DNA from: Deltaproteobacteria bacterium
GTDB taxonomy: Bacteria > Bdellovibrionota > FAC87 > UBA2466
NCBI GenBank assembly: GCA_013205415.1
Contig: JABMMY010000387.1
Location: forward strand, 1-6,865
DNA: 6,865 bases
Reading direction: 5' to 3'
Below the pieces are notes generated by a model. That model worked only from the letters and a program-made list of their open reading frames with translations, did no database searches and was not told where the DNA came from. Shown here one piece after another: positions 1-5,769 of this stretch. Made by a program: the position numbers and the translations under genes. Position 1 is the first letter of the stretch. Each line of letters begins with the position of its first letter.

Positions 1-21
1 ACCCTTTACAACGTAATAAGT

Positions 22-423
22 TTATTTTCTAAGAGGTAGTGTTTGAATATAGGTGGTAATCTCAGCTAGAGAATTAGCTGCAGTAAAGACAGCTTTGATG
101 CCTATCTTTTTTAACCCCTCAACATCGGTTTCCGGAATGATTCCGCCCCCTAAAACAGGAATGTCTGTCGCCTTTTTTTCTGTAAGTAATCGCATGATTT
201 CCGAAAAAACTCTGTGATGTGCGCCAGATAAAATGCTCACACAAATAATATCTACATCCTCTTGAATAGCAGAGCTTACGATCATTTCCGGGGTTTGATG
301 AAGACCGGTATAAATAACCTCCATCCCTCCATCACGTAGAGCCGAGGCTAAAACTTTTGCCCCGCGGTCATGCCCATCTAATCCAGGCTTAGCCACTAAA
401 ACTCTAATTCTTCTATCACTCAC
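22..423 (-). CDS. Stand-alone cobalamin-binding subunit/domain of the methylmalonyl-CoA mutase family
   Basis: The 133-residue product is a free-standing B12-binding domain as found at the C-terminus of acyl-CoA mutases or as their small subunit. Visible are the D-x-H-x-x-G cobalt-ligand motif (D16, H18, G21), the S-x-L motif (S63, L65) and the G92-G94 glycine cluster, the three signatures of base-off/His-on cobalamin binding. In the family it supplies the adenosylcobalamin radical for carbon-skeleton rearrangement, such as methylmalonyl-CoA to succinyl-CoA, together with a separate catalytic chain. That chain is not visible here, so the substrate cannot be told (methylmalonyl-, isobutyryl- or hydroxyisobutyryl-CoA types are all possible). 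I chose the GTG at 423-421 because it overlaps the upstream stop as GTGA and has GGGGAAAG ahead; an in-frame GTG at 456 would add 11 residues that look unlike the family. Cytoplasmic. Domain call secure, exact enzyme open. Confidence 0.9.
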   Translation of the reverse strand: MSDRRIRVLVAKPGLDGHDRGAKVLASALRDGGMEVIYTGLHQTPEMIVSSAIQEDVDIICVSILSGAHHRVFSEIMRLLTEKKATDIPVLGGGIIPETDVEGLKKIGIKAVFTAANSLAEITTYIQTLPLRK

Positions 424-1022
424 TGCAACTTTCCCCACCTTTTCGGAAAGACACACACGACCTTCTTCTTATTCTCTAAGAATGCTTGAATATGGGAGTG
501 CATCGATTTCACATTTTCATCGGTGGCGGGTGCAGCAGCCATCATTAAAAATACCATGGCAAAATTATAGTTCTCTCCAATAATTTTCCTGACAAAACTT
601 CTCCATGGAAGACTGGGATATTTAGAAATGCGTGGATCATTATTAGCCGTTAGCCATTCACCAATCCACTTCATCTCTATCTTGGATTCGTTTTGTAAAA
701 TCCCCTGAAACTCTTTAGGAACCCACTCACCACAAATTTCTAGAAAATTATGTAAAAACAGCTGGTCCCAATCTCTAAGAAATGAAAACAAAAAGGTGAT
801 TTCATCATCATCTAAGGGAACGCCACTTTTAATAGAAAGAATGGGAGAGATATTACAGGCTCTAAAACCACACAACGTATCTTTTATTTTTTCCCAAGAT
901 TGAACTGAACCGGTCACATTTACTAGTAATGTACCTGTATCTTTACTAGAGAAGGACTCAAGTATCTCTGTCACCTGTTGTGTTCCATCTAAGTTAATTT
1001 CAGTCATTAGCTCAGTAGACAT
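420..1022 (-). CDS. Hypothetical protein between hbd and the B12-binding gene
   Basis: I do not recognise this 200-residue protein. It has no signal peptide and no clear membrane segment. The N-terminal half looks alpha/beta, with a strand-like stretch TLLVNVTG. The C-terminal half has a Trp-rich patch (KWIGEW, PWRSF) and a hydrophobic-to-Ala run FAMVFLMMAAAPA; cysteines are scattered. Its start, ATG at 1022-1020, has AGGAAAGGG just upstream and lies inside the last codons of the dehydrogenase gene (11-bp overlap). Its TGA overlaps the GTG of the B12-domain gene (GTGA). This tight packing strongly suggests it is translated and co-produced with the two acyl-CoA enzymes, perhaps as an accessory or degenerate acyl-CoA protein, but that role is inference from position only. 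A second in-frame ATG five codons later (1007) is a possible alternative start; an in-frame ATG at 1067 would overlap the dehydrogenase further and lacks a reason. Confidence 0.8.
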   Translation of the reverse strand: MSTELMTEINLDGTQQVTEILESFSSKDTGTLLVNVTGSVQSWEKIKDTLCGFRACNISPILSIKSGVPLDDDEITFLFSFLRDWDQLFLHNFLEICGEWVPKEFQGILQNESKIEMKWIGEWLTANNDPRISKYPSLPWRSFVRKIIGENYNFAMVFLMMAAAPATDENVKSMHSHIQAFLENKKKVVCVFPKRWGKLQ

Positions 1023-1857
1023 AGACACCCTTTCCTGTTTTTCTTCCCAGCCATCCAGCTTCAACATATTTTCTCATCAATGGCGCGGGCCGATATTTAG
1101 AGTCTCCAAGATCGCGATGGAGCACTTCACATACGGCAAAACAAATATCAATTCCTACAAAATCGGCCAATTCCAAAGGCCCCATAGGAAAATTACAACC
1201 TAGTTTTAGCCCGGTGTCTATGTCTTTCGCTGTCGCAAGGCCTTCGGCTAGGGCAAAAAATGCTTCATTAATCATCGGAATTAAAATACGGTTAACGACG
1301 AAACCAGGGGCATCTTTGGCCTCAATAAAAACCTTTCCCATGTTTTCAGCGACTCCACGAACTATTTTAAAACAGGCATCACTAGTTTGTAGTCCTCGAA
1401 TTCCCTCAACAAGAGTCATCAAGGGAACCGGATTCATAAAATGCATTCCCGCTACTAATTCAGGACGGTTTGTTTTAGAGGCAATTTCAGTAACTGAAAT
1501 CGAGGAGGTATTGGTGGCCAAAATAACTCCCGCTGGCAAAATACTATCTAGATCACGAAATAGTTTAAACTTGATCTCCCTATTTTCTGACGCAGCCTCT
1601 ACAACAAATTGACAGGACTTAAGTTCTTCGAGACGAGTCGTTTTTTTAAGTCGCTTTAAAATATCCTGTGGAGCCTCTTTTAGTTTTCCCTTTTCATGAA
1701 GTTTTGCCAAGCTCTTCTGAAGTGTCGCCCATGCTTTATCTAATTGGCTTTCACTAATATCAAATACCGTTACCTCATAACCCGCTTGCGCGGCCACCTG
1801 GGCAATTCCATTCCCCATACTGCCTGAACCGATAACTCCAAAAGATGTGATTTCCAT
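1012..1857 (-). CDS. hbd: 3-hydroxyacyl-CoA (3-hydroxybutyryl-CoA) dehydrogenase
   Basis: This is a full-length, 281-residue, single-function 3-hydroxyacyl-CoA dehydrogenase that interconverts L-3-hydroxyacyl-CoA and 3-oxoacyl-CoA with NAD(P) in the cytoplasm. The N-terminal Rossmann domain carries G-S-G-S-M-G at 10-15 with an acidic residue after beta-2 (D33), favouring NAD. The catalytic set of the family is complete: S118 in N-T-S-S, H139 in H-F-M-N-P, E151 in T-L-V-E-G and N189 in V-N-R, with the same spacing as in the human short-chain enzyme. The C-terminal domain (from about 184) shows P-M-G-P and ends in G-R-K-T-G-K-G-V-Y-V-Y, the usual family ending. The start has AAGGGG 4 bases ahead. 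It is first in a three-gene operon and overlaps the next gene by 11 bp. Hbd/PaaH/FadB2 subtypes cannot be separated by eye. Confidence 0.96.
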   Translation of the reverse strand: MEITSFGVIGSGSMGNGIAQVAAQAGYEVTVFDISESQLDKAWATLQKSLAKLHEKGKLKEAPQDILKRLKKTTRLEELKSCQFVVEAASENREIKFKLFRDLDSILPAGVILATNTSSISVTEIASKTNRPELVAGMHFMNPVPLMTLVEGIRGLQTSDACFKIVRGVAENMGKVFIEAKDAPGFVVNRILIPMINEAFFALAEGLATAKDIDTGLKLGCNFPMGPLELADFVGIDICFAVCEVLHRDLGDSKYRPAPLMRKYVEAGWLGRKTGKGVYVY

Positions 1858-1889
1858 ATAACCCCTTACCTTAGCTACGTTGAGTGATA

Positions 1890-1918
1890 AAAATAACCAG
1901 GAAGAGGGATGCCGTCAA
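1890..1918 (-). promoter_or_regulatory. Sigma70-like promoter of the hbd operon
   Basis: On the minus strand, TTGACG (1918-1913) is followed after exactly 17 bases by TATTTT (1895-1890). This puts the transcript start near 1883, giving a short leader of about 25 bases before the hbd ATG at 1857. It sits between the terminator of the preceding minus-strand gene and hbd, exactly where an operon promoter is expected. Confidence 0.65.
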
Positions 1919-1937
1919 ACTTACACTTTAACCCCCT

Positions 1938-1980
1938 AAAAAAACAAAACCCCGTTCTGGTTTTTCCAGAACAGGGTTTT
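1938..1980 (-). terminator. Intrinsic terminator of the secreted coiled-coil protein gene
   Basis: A 15-bp inverted repeat (arms 1966-1980 and 1946-1960) with a 5-base loop begins 27 bases after the stop at 2008. Read on the minus strand all 15 positions pair, one as U-G; on the plus strand the same position is a C-A mismatch. The minus-strand transcript then runs into a U-rich tract (UUUUGUUUUUU). Both points fix its direction as minus. Confidence 0.9.
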
Positions 1981-2007
1981 ATGATATCTATTTATCTACG
2001 TAAGTTG

Positions 2008-3441
2008 TTATCTTCGAAAACCTTGATTACCAAAGTGGTTTGTTGGAGAACCGTTATAGCCTACGTTTGGTGAACCACTACTTCGAGGGGCACCGTTCTG
2101 ACCCAAGGCAGAACTTTTATTAGCCTGTCCACCCTGTTGTAAAGGCTGAATTCTTTGTTTAACAGCTTCACGGGCATTAGCGACCTCTTCACAATCCTGC
2201 ATCAGAGGTTTTAATTGTTCCGATACCTGAGATTGCATATTAGCCACATCGGTCATTGCTGATACCGCTTCACTCATCAAAACTGCGGGCTCTTTAGCTG
2301 CAGCAATACTAGCGATTCGGTTATTAATATTTGAACCGGCTCCACCTTGAAGAATAGACTGAATATTGGCTCCTACATCTTGGCACTGTAATGATTGAGC
2401 TCTCTGTAATTGAGCTTGAGTATCTAATTGTGCTACGTCTGCGCGAATCCCCGACTGAACCATATAGTCATAGGAGACCTGAATATCACTGTTTAAACCG
2501 GCCAATTCATTATCGCAATTTTTTAGTAATTGTTCGGTTTGCTCTTGGGCAGCTTGAGTGGCTTGACCACGAATGCTTTGAATCATCTTAGTAAACTCAG
2601 CACCCAGTTGACCGACTCTTTTGTCATTTTCTTTAATCGCTCCCAATTGTCCAATAAACTTTGAGAAGACATCAACCACATCGCCCTTTAATTCTTTATT
2701 TAATTTTTTCTGAGAACCATTTTTTGCTTTGAGTTGAGCTATTCTTGCATCAACGCTATCGGCTTTAGTATCTCCATTAGCTAGAGCTTCGACCGATTCG
2801 TCCTTTTCACTTAATTCTTTAAAATACTTCATGACATCAGCAATCTTTTGAACCTGTTTAGCCTTAAGGTCGTCCCTTTTTTCATTAATTAAACCTTGAG
2901 AAGCCTTCTTTAAATAGGCGCCCGGCTCTGTGTTTAGCTGATCTAGCAGCCCTCTCACCTGTGAAAAGTCTACATTCTTCTGACAAGCTTTCGGCAAATT
3001 AGAGGTCGAAAAATTTGAGGTATTGGTAACTGCATTAGTGCCTAGCTGTGCTGCGAGCTTCTCAGTTTTATCTAATTCGAGTTGTCTACTCTTTAAAGCT
3101 TTTTGCAATAATACATCTGGAATCCCTTTTAAGTTTTTGAGAGCATCATTCTTTTTGGCCCAAGTTTTAAGTTTTAATCTCTGATCGGTCTCCTCTTTAT
3201 CTTGACTCACAATTTTTTCATCATTTTCTAGCGTAGCTTTCAATTTGTCAGCGAGGGAATCGGCAGCAGGGGTGCCACTCTTTCCTATCACTGCAGAGAA
3301 CGCCGATTCGGCTTTTCCGAAATCTTTTTTGAAGGACTCTTGATAATTGTCATAAGTTTCTGAAAAACCAGATTGGCTCATTAAGAGAGCCATAGACAGG
3401 GTAACTTTCACAAAACTTTTTTCAATATTTAATTTCTTCAT
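2008..3441 (-). CDS. Secreted coiled-coil, Gln/Asn-rich protein of unknown function
   Basis: I do not recognise a family for this 477-residue protein. An N-terminal signal peptide is clear: K2, K3 and K8, a hydrophobic stretch at about 11-22, and likely cleavage after GFS near residue 27. The mature part is highly charged and mostly helical, with heptad-like Leu/Ala/Lys/Glu stretches around 60-135, 185-300 and 300-435 that suggest coiled coils. The only cysteines are C153, C309, C353 and C417, which could form disulfides in the periplasm. From about 434 the tail is low-complexity, rich in Gln, Gly, Ser, Asn and Pro, ending G-F-R-R. I start at ATG 3441 because GGAG lies 9 bases upstream; an in-frame TTG at 3450 directly abuts that GGAG and would only add three residues. 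It is monocistronic with its own terminator. An envelope or export-related structural role is inference. Confidence 0.88.
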   Translation of the reverse strand: MKKLNIEKSFVKVTLSMALLMSQSGFSETYDNYQESFKKDFGKAESAFSAVIGKSGTPAADSLADKLKATLENDEKIVSQDKEETDQRLKLKTWAKKNDALKNLKGIPDVLLQKALKSRQLELDKTEKLAAQLGTNAVTNTSNFSTSNLPKACQKNVDFSQVRGLLDQLNTEPGAYLKKASQGLINEKRDDLKAKQVQKIADVMKYFKELSEKDESVEALANGDTKADSVDARIAQLKAKNGSQKKLNKELKGDVVDVFSKFIGQLGAIKENDKRVGQLGAEFTKMIQSIRGQATQAAQEQTEQLLKNCDNELAGLNSDIQVSYDYMVQSGIRADVAQLDTQAQLQRAQSLQCQDVGANIQSILQGGAGSNINNRIASIAAAKEPAVLMSEAVSAMTDVANMQSQVSEQLKPLMQDCEEVANAREAVKQRIQPLQQGGQANKSSALGQNGAPRSSGSPNVGYNGSPTNHFGNQGFRR

Positions 3442-3483
3442 CTCTTTCAACTCCGCTCGTTAAGACTCTTTCAGCAAATACAA

Positions 3484-3500
3484 CTTCAAGTGACTTGAAG
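3484..3500. promoter_or_regulatory. 17-bp perfect palindrome, operator-like
   Basis: CTTCAAGT-G-ACTTGAAG is a perfect 8+1+8 palindrome 42 bp ahead of the coiled-coil protein start, within its presumed leader. It also covers a TTGAAG that could be the -35 box of a plus-strand promoter. Such symmetry fits a dimeric repressor site; an RNA hairpin (7 bp, 3-base loop) is the alternative. The binding protein is unknown. Confidence 0.4.
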
Positions 3501-3523
3501 CTTAAACTCTTTTCTTTTAAAAA
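3495..3523 (+). promoter_or_regulatory. Candidate plus-strand promoter ahead of the structured RNA
   Basis: TTGAAG (3495-3500), a 17-base spacer and TAAAAA (3518-3523) give two 4/6 matches. The predicted start near 3530-3531 falls just before the 5' arm of the structured RNA. The -35 box is the right arm of the 17-bp palindrome. AT-richness here makes chance matches likely. Confidence 0.3.
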
Positions 3524-3546
3524 AGAGAGAATGGGGCATGAGTCAA
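3516..3546 (-). promoter_or_regulatory. Weak candidate promoter for the coiled-coil protein gene
   Basis: On the minus strand TTGACT (3546-3541) is followed after 19 bases by TTTAAA (3521-3516), a long spacer with a 4/6 match at -10. The predicted start near 3509 would leave a leader of about 68 bases containing the 17-bp palindrome. No better match is visible in the 300 bp upstream. Confidence 0.3.
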
Positions 3547-3657
3547 CTCACACCGAAACACTCCGACTTAACAAGGCTGCAACGTTTAAGCCAATCAAAG
3601 CCTTATCGCTTTTCAGGCATAAACTTAGAAATCAAAAAGGCTCGGTGCCCCTTTTTG
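3531..3657 (+). ncRNA. Candidate structured small RNA in the 3451-3744 spacer
   Basis: This roughly 125-base stretch closes on itself. GGGGCA (3533-3538) pairs with TGCCCC (3646-3651) and GAG (3540-3542) with CTC (3641-3643). An inner hairpin pairs 3584-3592 with 3616-3624 (8 of 9 positions) and encloses AAAGC/GCTTT. TTTTT follows the closing stem directly on the plus strand, as in an intrinsic terminator, and a weak promoter lies in front. It matches no riboswitch or RNA family I can name. An in-frame ATG at 3531 would open a 59-codon reading frame running to 3710, but it has poor ribosome-site spacing and no recognisable protein character, so I favour RNA. The rest of the 3451-3744 spacer shows only the palindrome and weak promoters. 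Confidence 0.3.
3634..3656 (-). terminator. Possible terminator for the YfiM/VanZ-like gene (may act both ways)
   Basis: AAAAAGGC, loop TCGGT, GCC-CC-TTTTT forms a hairpin with A- and T-tracts on either side, so it can terminate in both directions. On the minus strand it lies about 90 bases after the stop at 3745 and is followed by UUUUUGAUUU. It also competes with the closing stem of the proposed small RNA. Confidence 0.4.
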
Positions 3658-3744
3658 CAGCCCTGATAATTAAGATGACTTGTAGTTTCTTATACTTACG
3701 TGATGACTAAGTTTTAGTGGAGATGTCAGGAAATTGGACAGCTA

Positions 3745-4059
3745 TTAAAATTCAAAGGCCCAAACAAAAATGCCCGCGGAAATACTTCCCGTAACATTGG
3801 CTAAAATATCTTTAGTATCAGCTTTACGATCGATAGCAGTCTCTTTAATAATTCCTGCGGCATTCACTAATAAAGCCGAAATCAACCAAGACTGAAATTT
3901 TCCAGCCTTCATTTTCTTACCTATAGCATAGCCAGTTTCGGTCGCAATAAATGAGATTCCAAAGTGAGCAGCTTTATCGACTGCTAAAGTAGAACTATCG
4001 GCGCGGCTGATGGAGGGAACTAAAGTAAGAAGGGCTAAGATGATTAACACATATTTCAT
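3745..4059 (-). CDS. Small exported or membrane protein, YfiM/VanZ-like
   Basis: This 104-residue protein begins with a strong signal sequence (hydrophobic 3-15, likely cut after S-R-A at 20). The rest shows a spaced pattern: D28-K29-x-x-H32-F33, then a hydrophobic helix around 57-71, K72-E73, D77, D81, D84-x-x-A-N88 and G91, then a final hydrophobic segment ending in F-E-F. The D-K-x-x-H-F ... K-E-x-x-D ... D-x-x-A-N-x-x-G arrangement is what I associate with small YfiM (DUF2279) and VanZ-like envelope proteins, whose function is poorly known; the family assignment is from memory of that pattern. The start is supported by AGGAG five bases upstream. Monocistronic, divergent from the methyltransferase gene. 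No convincing promoter was found for it in the 114-bp divergent spacer. Confidence 0.82.
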   Translation of the reverse strand: MKYVLIILALLTLVPSISRADSSTLAVDKAAHFGISFIATETGYAIGKKMKAGKFQSWLISALLVNAAGIIKETAIDRKADTKDILANVTGSISAGIFVWAFEF

Positions 4060-4117
4060 AAATTCTCCTGTTGAATGTATTCTACAAGTGCAAAACCCAT
4101 TCCTACAGTTTCGTTAG

Positions 4118-4146
4118 TTGACGAGCCTTAGCTTCTACTGAATGAT
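4118..4146 (+). promoter_or_regulatory. Candidate promoter of the methyltransferase-hslO pair
   Basis: TTGACG (4118-4123), a 17-base spacer and AATGAT (4141-4146) form a reasonable sigma70-like promoter in the divergent spacer, with a predicted start near 4153 and a leader of about 20 bases carrying AAGGA ahead of the ATG at 4174. Confidence 0.5.
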
Positions 4147-4173
4147 GACACAATCTGGTTAAGGAATACTAGC

Positions 4174-4788
4174 ATGACTAAAGATTCGACATCATCCCCC
4201 GCTTTATCTAACCCTAATTTTGAGGATTGGTACCAAGAGGTGCCTCCTTGGGATATCGGTCGACCCCAGCCTGTTTTTATGGTTTTAGAACAAACCAACA
4301 GGATTAAGGGTACTGTTTTAGATGTAGGCTGTGGAACTGGAGAAAATGCCCTTTACCTTGCTGACAAAGGTTATCAAGTTTGCGGAGTCGATTTCTCACC
4401 TACTGCTATTAAAAAAGCTAAGGAAAAGGCAACGCAGAGAAAGTTATCTATCACTTTAGAGGTACAGAATGTTTTAACTCTGTCTGAACTAGGAAAACAA
4501 TTTGAATGCATTATCGATTGTGGTCTTTTTCACTGCTTCTCAGATAAAGATAGAGCCCTTTTTATCGAGCAGGTTTACCAAACGTTAACCCCTCTTGGTT
4601 TCTACCATTTCCTCTGTTTTAGTATTGAAGAAATTAGAGAGGGTGGGCCTAGAAGAATTTCAAAAACTGAAATTTCACAATGTTTTGATAAAGGATGGGA
4701 GCTTATTTCAATAACCGATTCCATCTTTGAAAATAGTCTTCATGAAAAGGGAAGTCGAGCCTACTTAGTCACTCTTCAGAAATTGTAG
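4174..4788 (+). CDS. Class I SAM-dependent methyltransferase
   Basis: This 204-residue protein is a small Rossmann-fold methyltransferase using S-adenosylmethionine. Motif I is D50-V-G-C-G-T-G-E57, and the acidic residue ending beta-2 that binds the SAM ribose is D73 in G-V-D-F-S. Motif IV is in the D115-C-G-L-F-H120 region. The N-terminal P-P-W-D-I-G-R-P-Q-P (24-33) is typical of a group of small methyltransferases related to thiopurine S-methyltransferase and TehB-like enzymes, which act on small, often S- or metalloid-containing compounds; the true substrate cannot be read from sequence. Length is normal for the group. The ATG is preceded by AAGGA with an 8-base gap. The next gene, hslO, begins 9 bases after its stop, so the two are probably one transcript, possibly linking detoxification or stress with redox chaperoning (inference). 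Confidence 0.93.
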   Translation: MTKDSTSSPALSNPNFEDWYQEVPPWDIGRPQPVFMVLEQTNRIKGTVLDVGCGTGENALYLADKGYQVCGVDFSPTAIKKAKEKATQRKLSITLEVQNVLTLSELGKQFECIIDCGLFHCFSDKDRALFIEQVYQTLTPLGFYHFLCFSIEEIREGGPRRISKTEISQCFDKGWELISITDSIFENSLHEKGSRAYLVTLQKL

Positions 4789-4797
4789 ATATATCAA

Positions 4798-5685
4798 ATG
4801 AAAAAAAATAGGATCTCCCATTTTTATACTAAAGACCTAGCCATCAGAGCTTCAGCTGTAATAACCACCGACCTAGTGAAAGAGATTCAGCACATTCACC
4901 AGTCACTCCCCATCGCAACGATAGCCATGGGAAGACTTCTCACCGGTTCACTTTTAATAGCCGGTGGTTTAGCAGAAAAACAACAGGTCAGTATTCGATT
5001 TCAAGGAGCCGGTCCGCTCGGACAGCTTTCGGCAGATGCTAGTTTTGAATCGGAGGCACGCTGCTATGCTACCAACCCCACTTTGGAGCTACCTTTAACC
5101 GATGGAAAGCTTTCTATCGGGGCAGCCGTGGGACCTGGAATTTTAACCATCACACGTTTTCATGAATTTCATAAGCACCCTCAGGTGAGTATTGTTGAAA
5201 TTCAGACAGGCGAGATTGCAGAGGATTTAAGTTATTACTACCAACAGTCTCATCAAATCCCTTGTCTAGTATCACTCTCTGTTAGCTTAGATAAAAATTG
5301 TGAAGTCACTGCTGCTGGAGGAGTTATTTTAGAATTGATGCCAGGGGCTCCCGCTTCTGTGATCACCGCCTTAGAAAACAAAGTCAGCTCAGCACGACCT
5401 TTGTCCGAAATGATCTTAGGCGGAGCTACCCCATGGGATCTTATAAAAGAATATTCCCATAGTGAAAATATGACAGAAACTTTGCACCTCCATGACATTA
5501 AATACCATTGTCCCTGCTCACCAGAGCGAGTCGAAAGAACATTAGGTCTTTTAGGGGGGGCCGTTTTAGCTGAAATGATTTTAAAAGGGGCCCCCTCCGA
5601 AGCCAAATGCCATTTTTGTGGCCGTACCTATTGGGTGAGTCTAGAGACGTTGAGAAAACTTCATGATGAAGTTCAACCCGACTAA
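4798..5685 (+). CDS. hslO: Hsp33, redox-regulated holdase chaperone
   Basis: This 295-residue protein is a full-length Hsp33, a cytoplasmic chaperone that is off when reduced and zinc-bound and turns on when oxidants such as hypochlorite or peroxide form disulfides and release zinc. The C-terminal redox switch is intact: C238-x-C240 and C271-x-x-C274. The N-terminal substrate-binding core has the family stretches M-G-R-L-L-T-G-S-L-L (44-53), F-Q-G-x-G-P-L-G (68-75), and T-A-A-G-G-V-I-L-E-L-M-P-G (171-183). Extra cysteines at 89, 156 and 168 lie outside the switch. The start at 4798 has no clear Shine-Dalgarno site in the 9 bases after the methyltransferase stop, so translation probably relies on coupling to that gene. 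The 84 bp behind it hold no convincing terminator. Confidence 0.97.
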   Translation: MKKNRISHFYTKDLAIRASAVITTDLVKEIQHIHQSLPIATIAMGRLLTGSLLIAGGLAEKQQVSIRFQGAGPLGQLSADASFESEARCYATNPTLELPLTDGKLSIGAAVGPGILTITRFHEFHKHPQVSIVEIQTGEIAEDLSYYYQQSHQIPCLVSLSVSLDKNCEVTAAGGVILELMPGAPASVITALENKVSSARPLSEMILGGATPWDLIKEYSHSENMTETLHLHDIKYHCPCSPERVERTLGLLGGAVLAEMILKGAPSEAKCHFCGRTYWVSLETLRKLHDEVQPD

Positions 5686-5769
5686 GCCCCCGCTATTGCT
5701 GCGTAGCACTATCTTATCCTAACCAATCTCTAAAAGACAAACTCGGTAAGATCTGTTTTATTCATTCTT

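Noticed and set aside
1214..1612. 132-codon frame antisense to hbd
   Set aside because: Shadow of a strongly conserved gene; no ribosome site or recognisable protein.
2391..2591. 66-codon plus-strand frame inside the coiled-coil gene
   Set aside because: Antisense to a long coherent gene with signal peptide and terminator; no supporting signals.
3634..3656. Resemblance of the CTCGGTGC hairpin to the end of a tracrRNA
   Set aside because: Only a few bases are shared, there is no CRISPR repeat array, no anti-repeat and no cas gene in the window.
3495..3710. Plus-strand reading frame of 71 codons (TTG start), 59 from the ATG at 3531
   Set aside because: TTG start with no ribosome site, or an ATG with badly spaced AGAGAG; no recognisable domain; it runs through base-paired elements that look better as RNA structure or control sequence.
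5253..5606. 117-codon frame antisense to hslO
   Set aside because: The sense strand encodes an unmistakable Hsp33; the antisense peptide has no recognisable features.
5692..5707. GCTA ... TAGC inverted repeat behind hslO as a terminator
   Set aside because: Only 4 bp of stem with an 8-base loop and no U-tract.
5724..5752. Full sigma70 promoter before the phosphatase gene
   Set aside because: TAAGAT is an acceptable -10 box, but the hexamer 17 bases upstream (CAATCT) matches the -35 consensus at one position only, so it is mentioned only in the gene entry.
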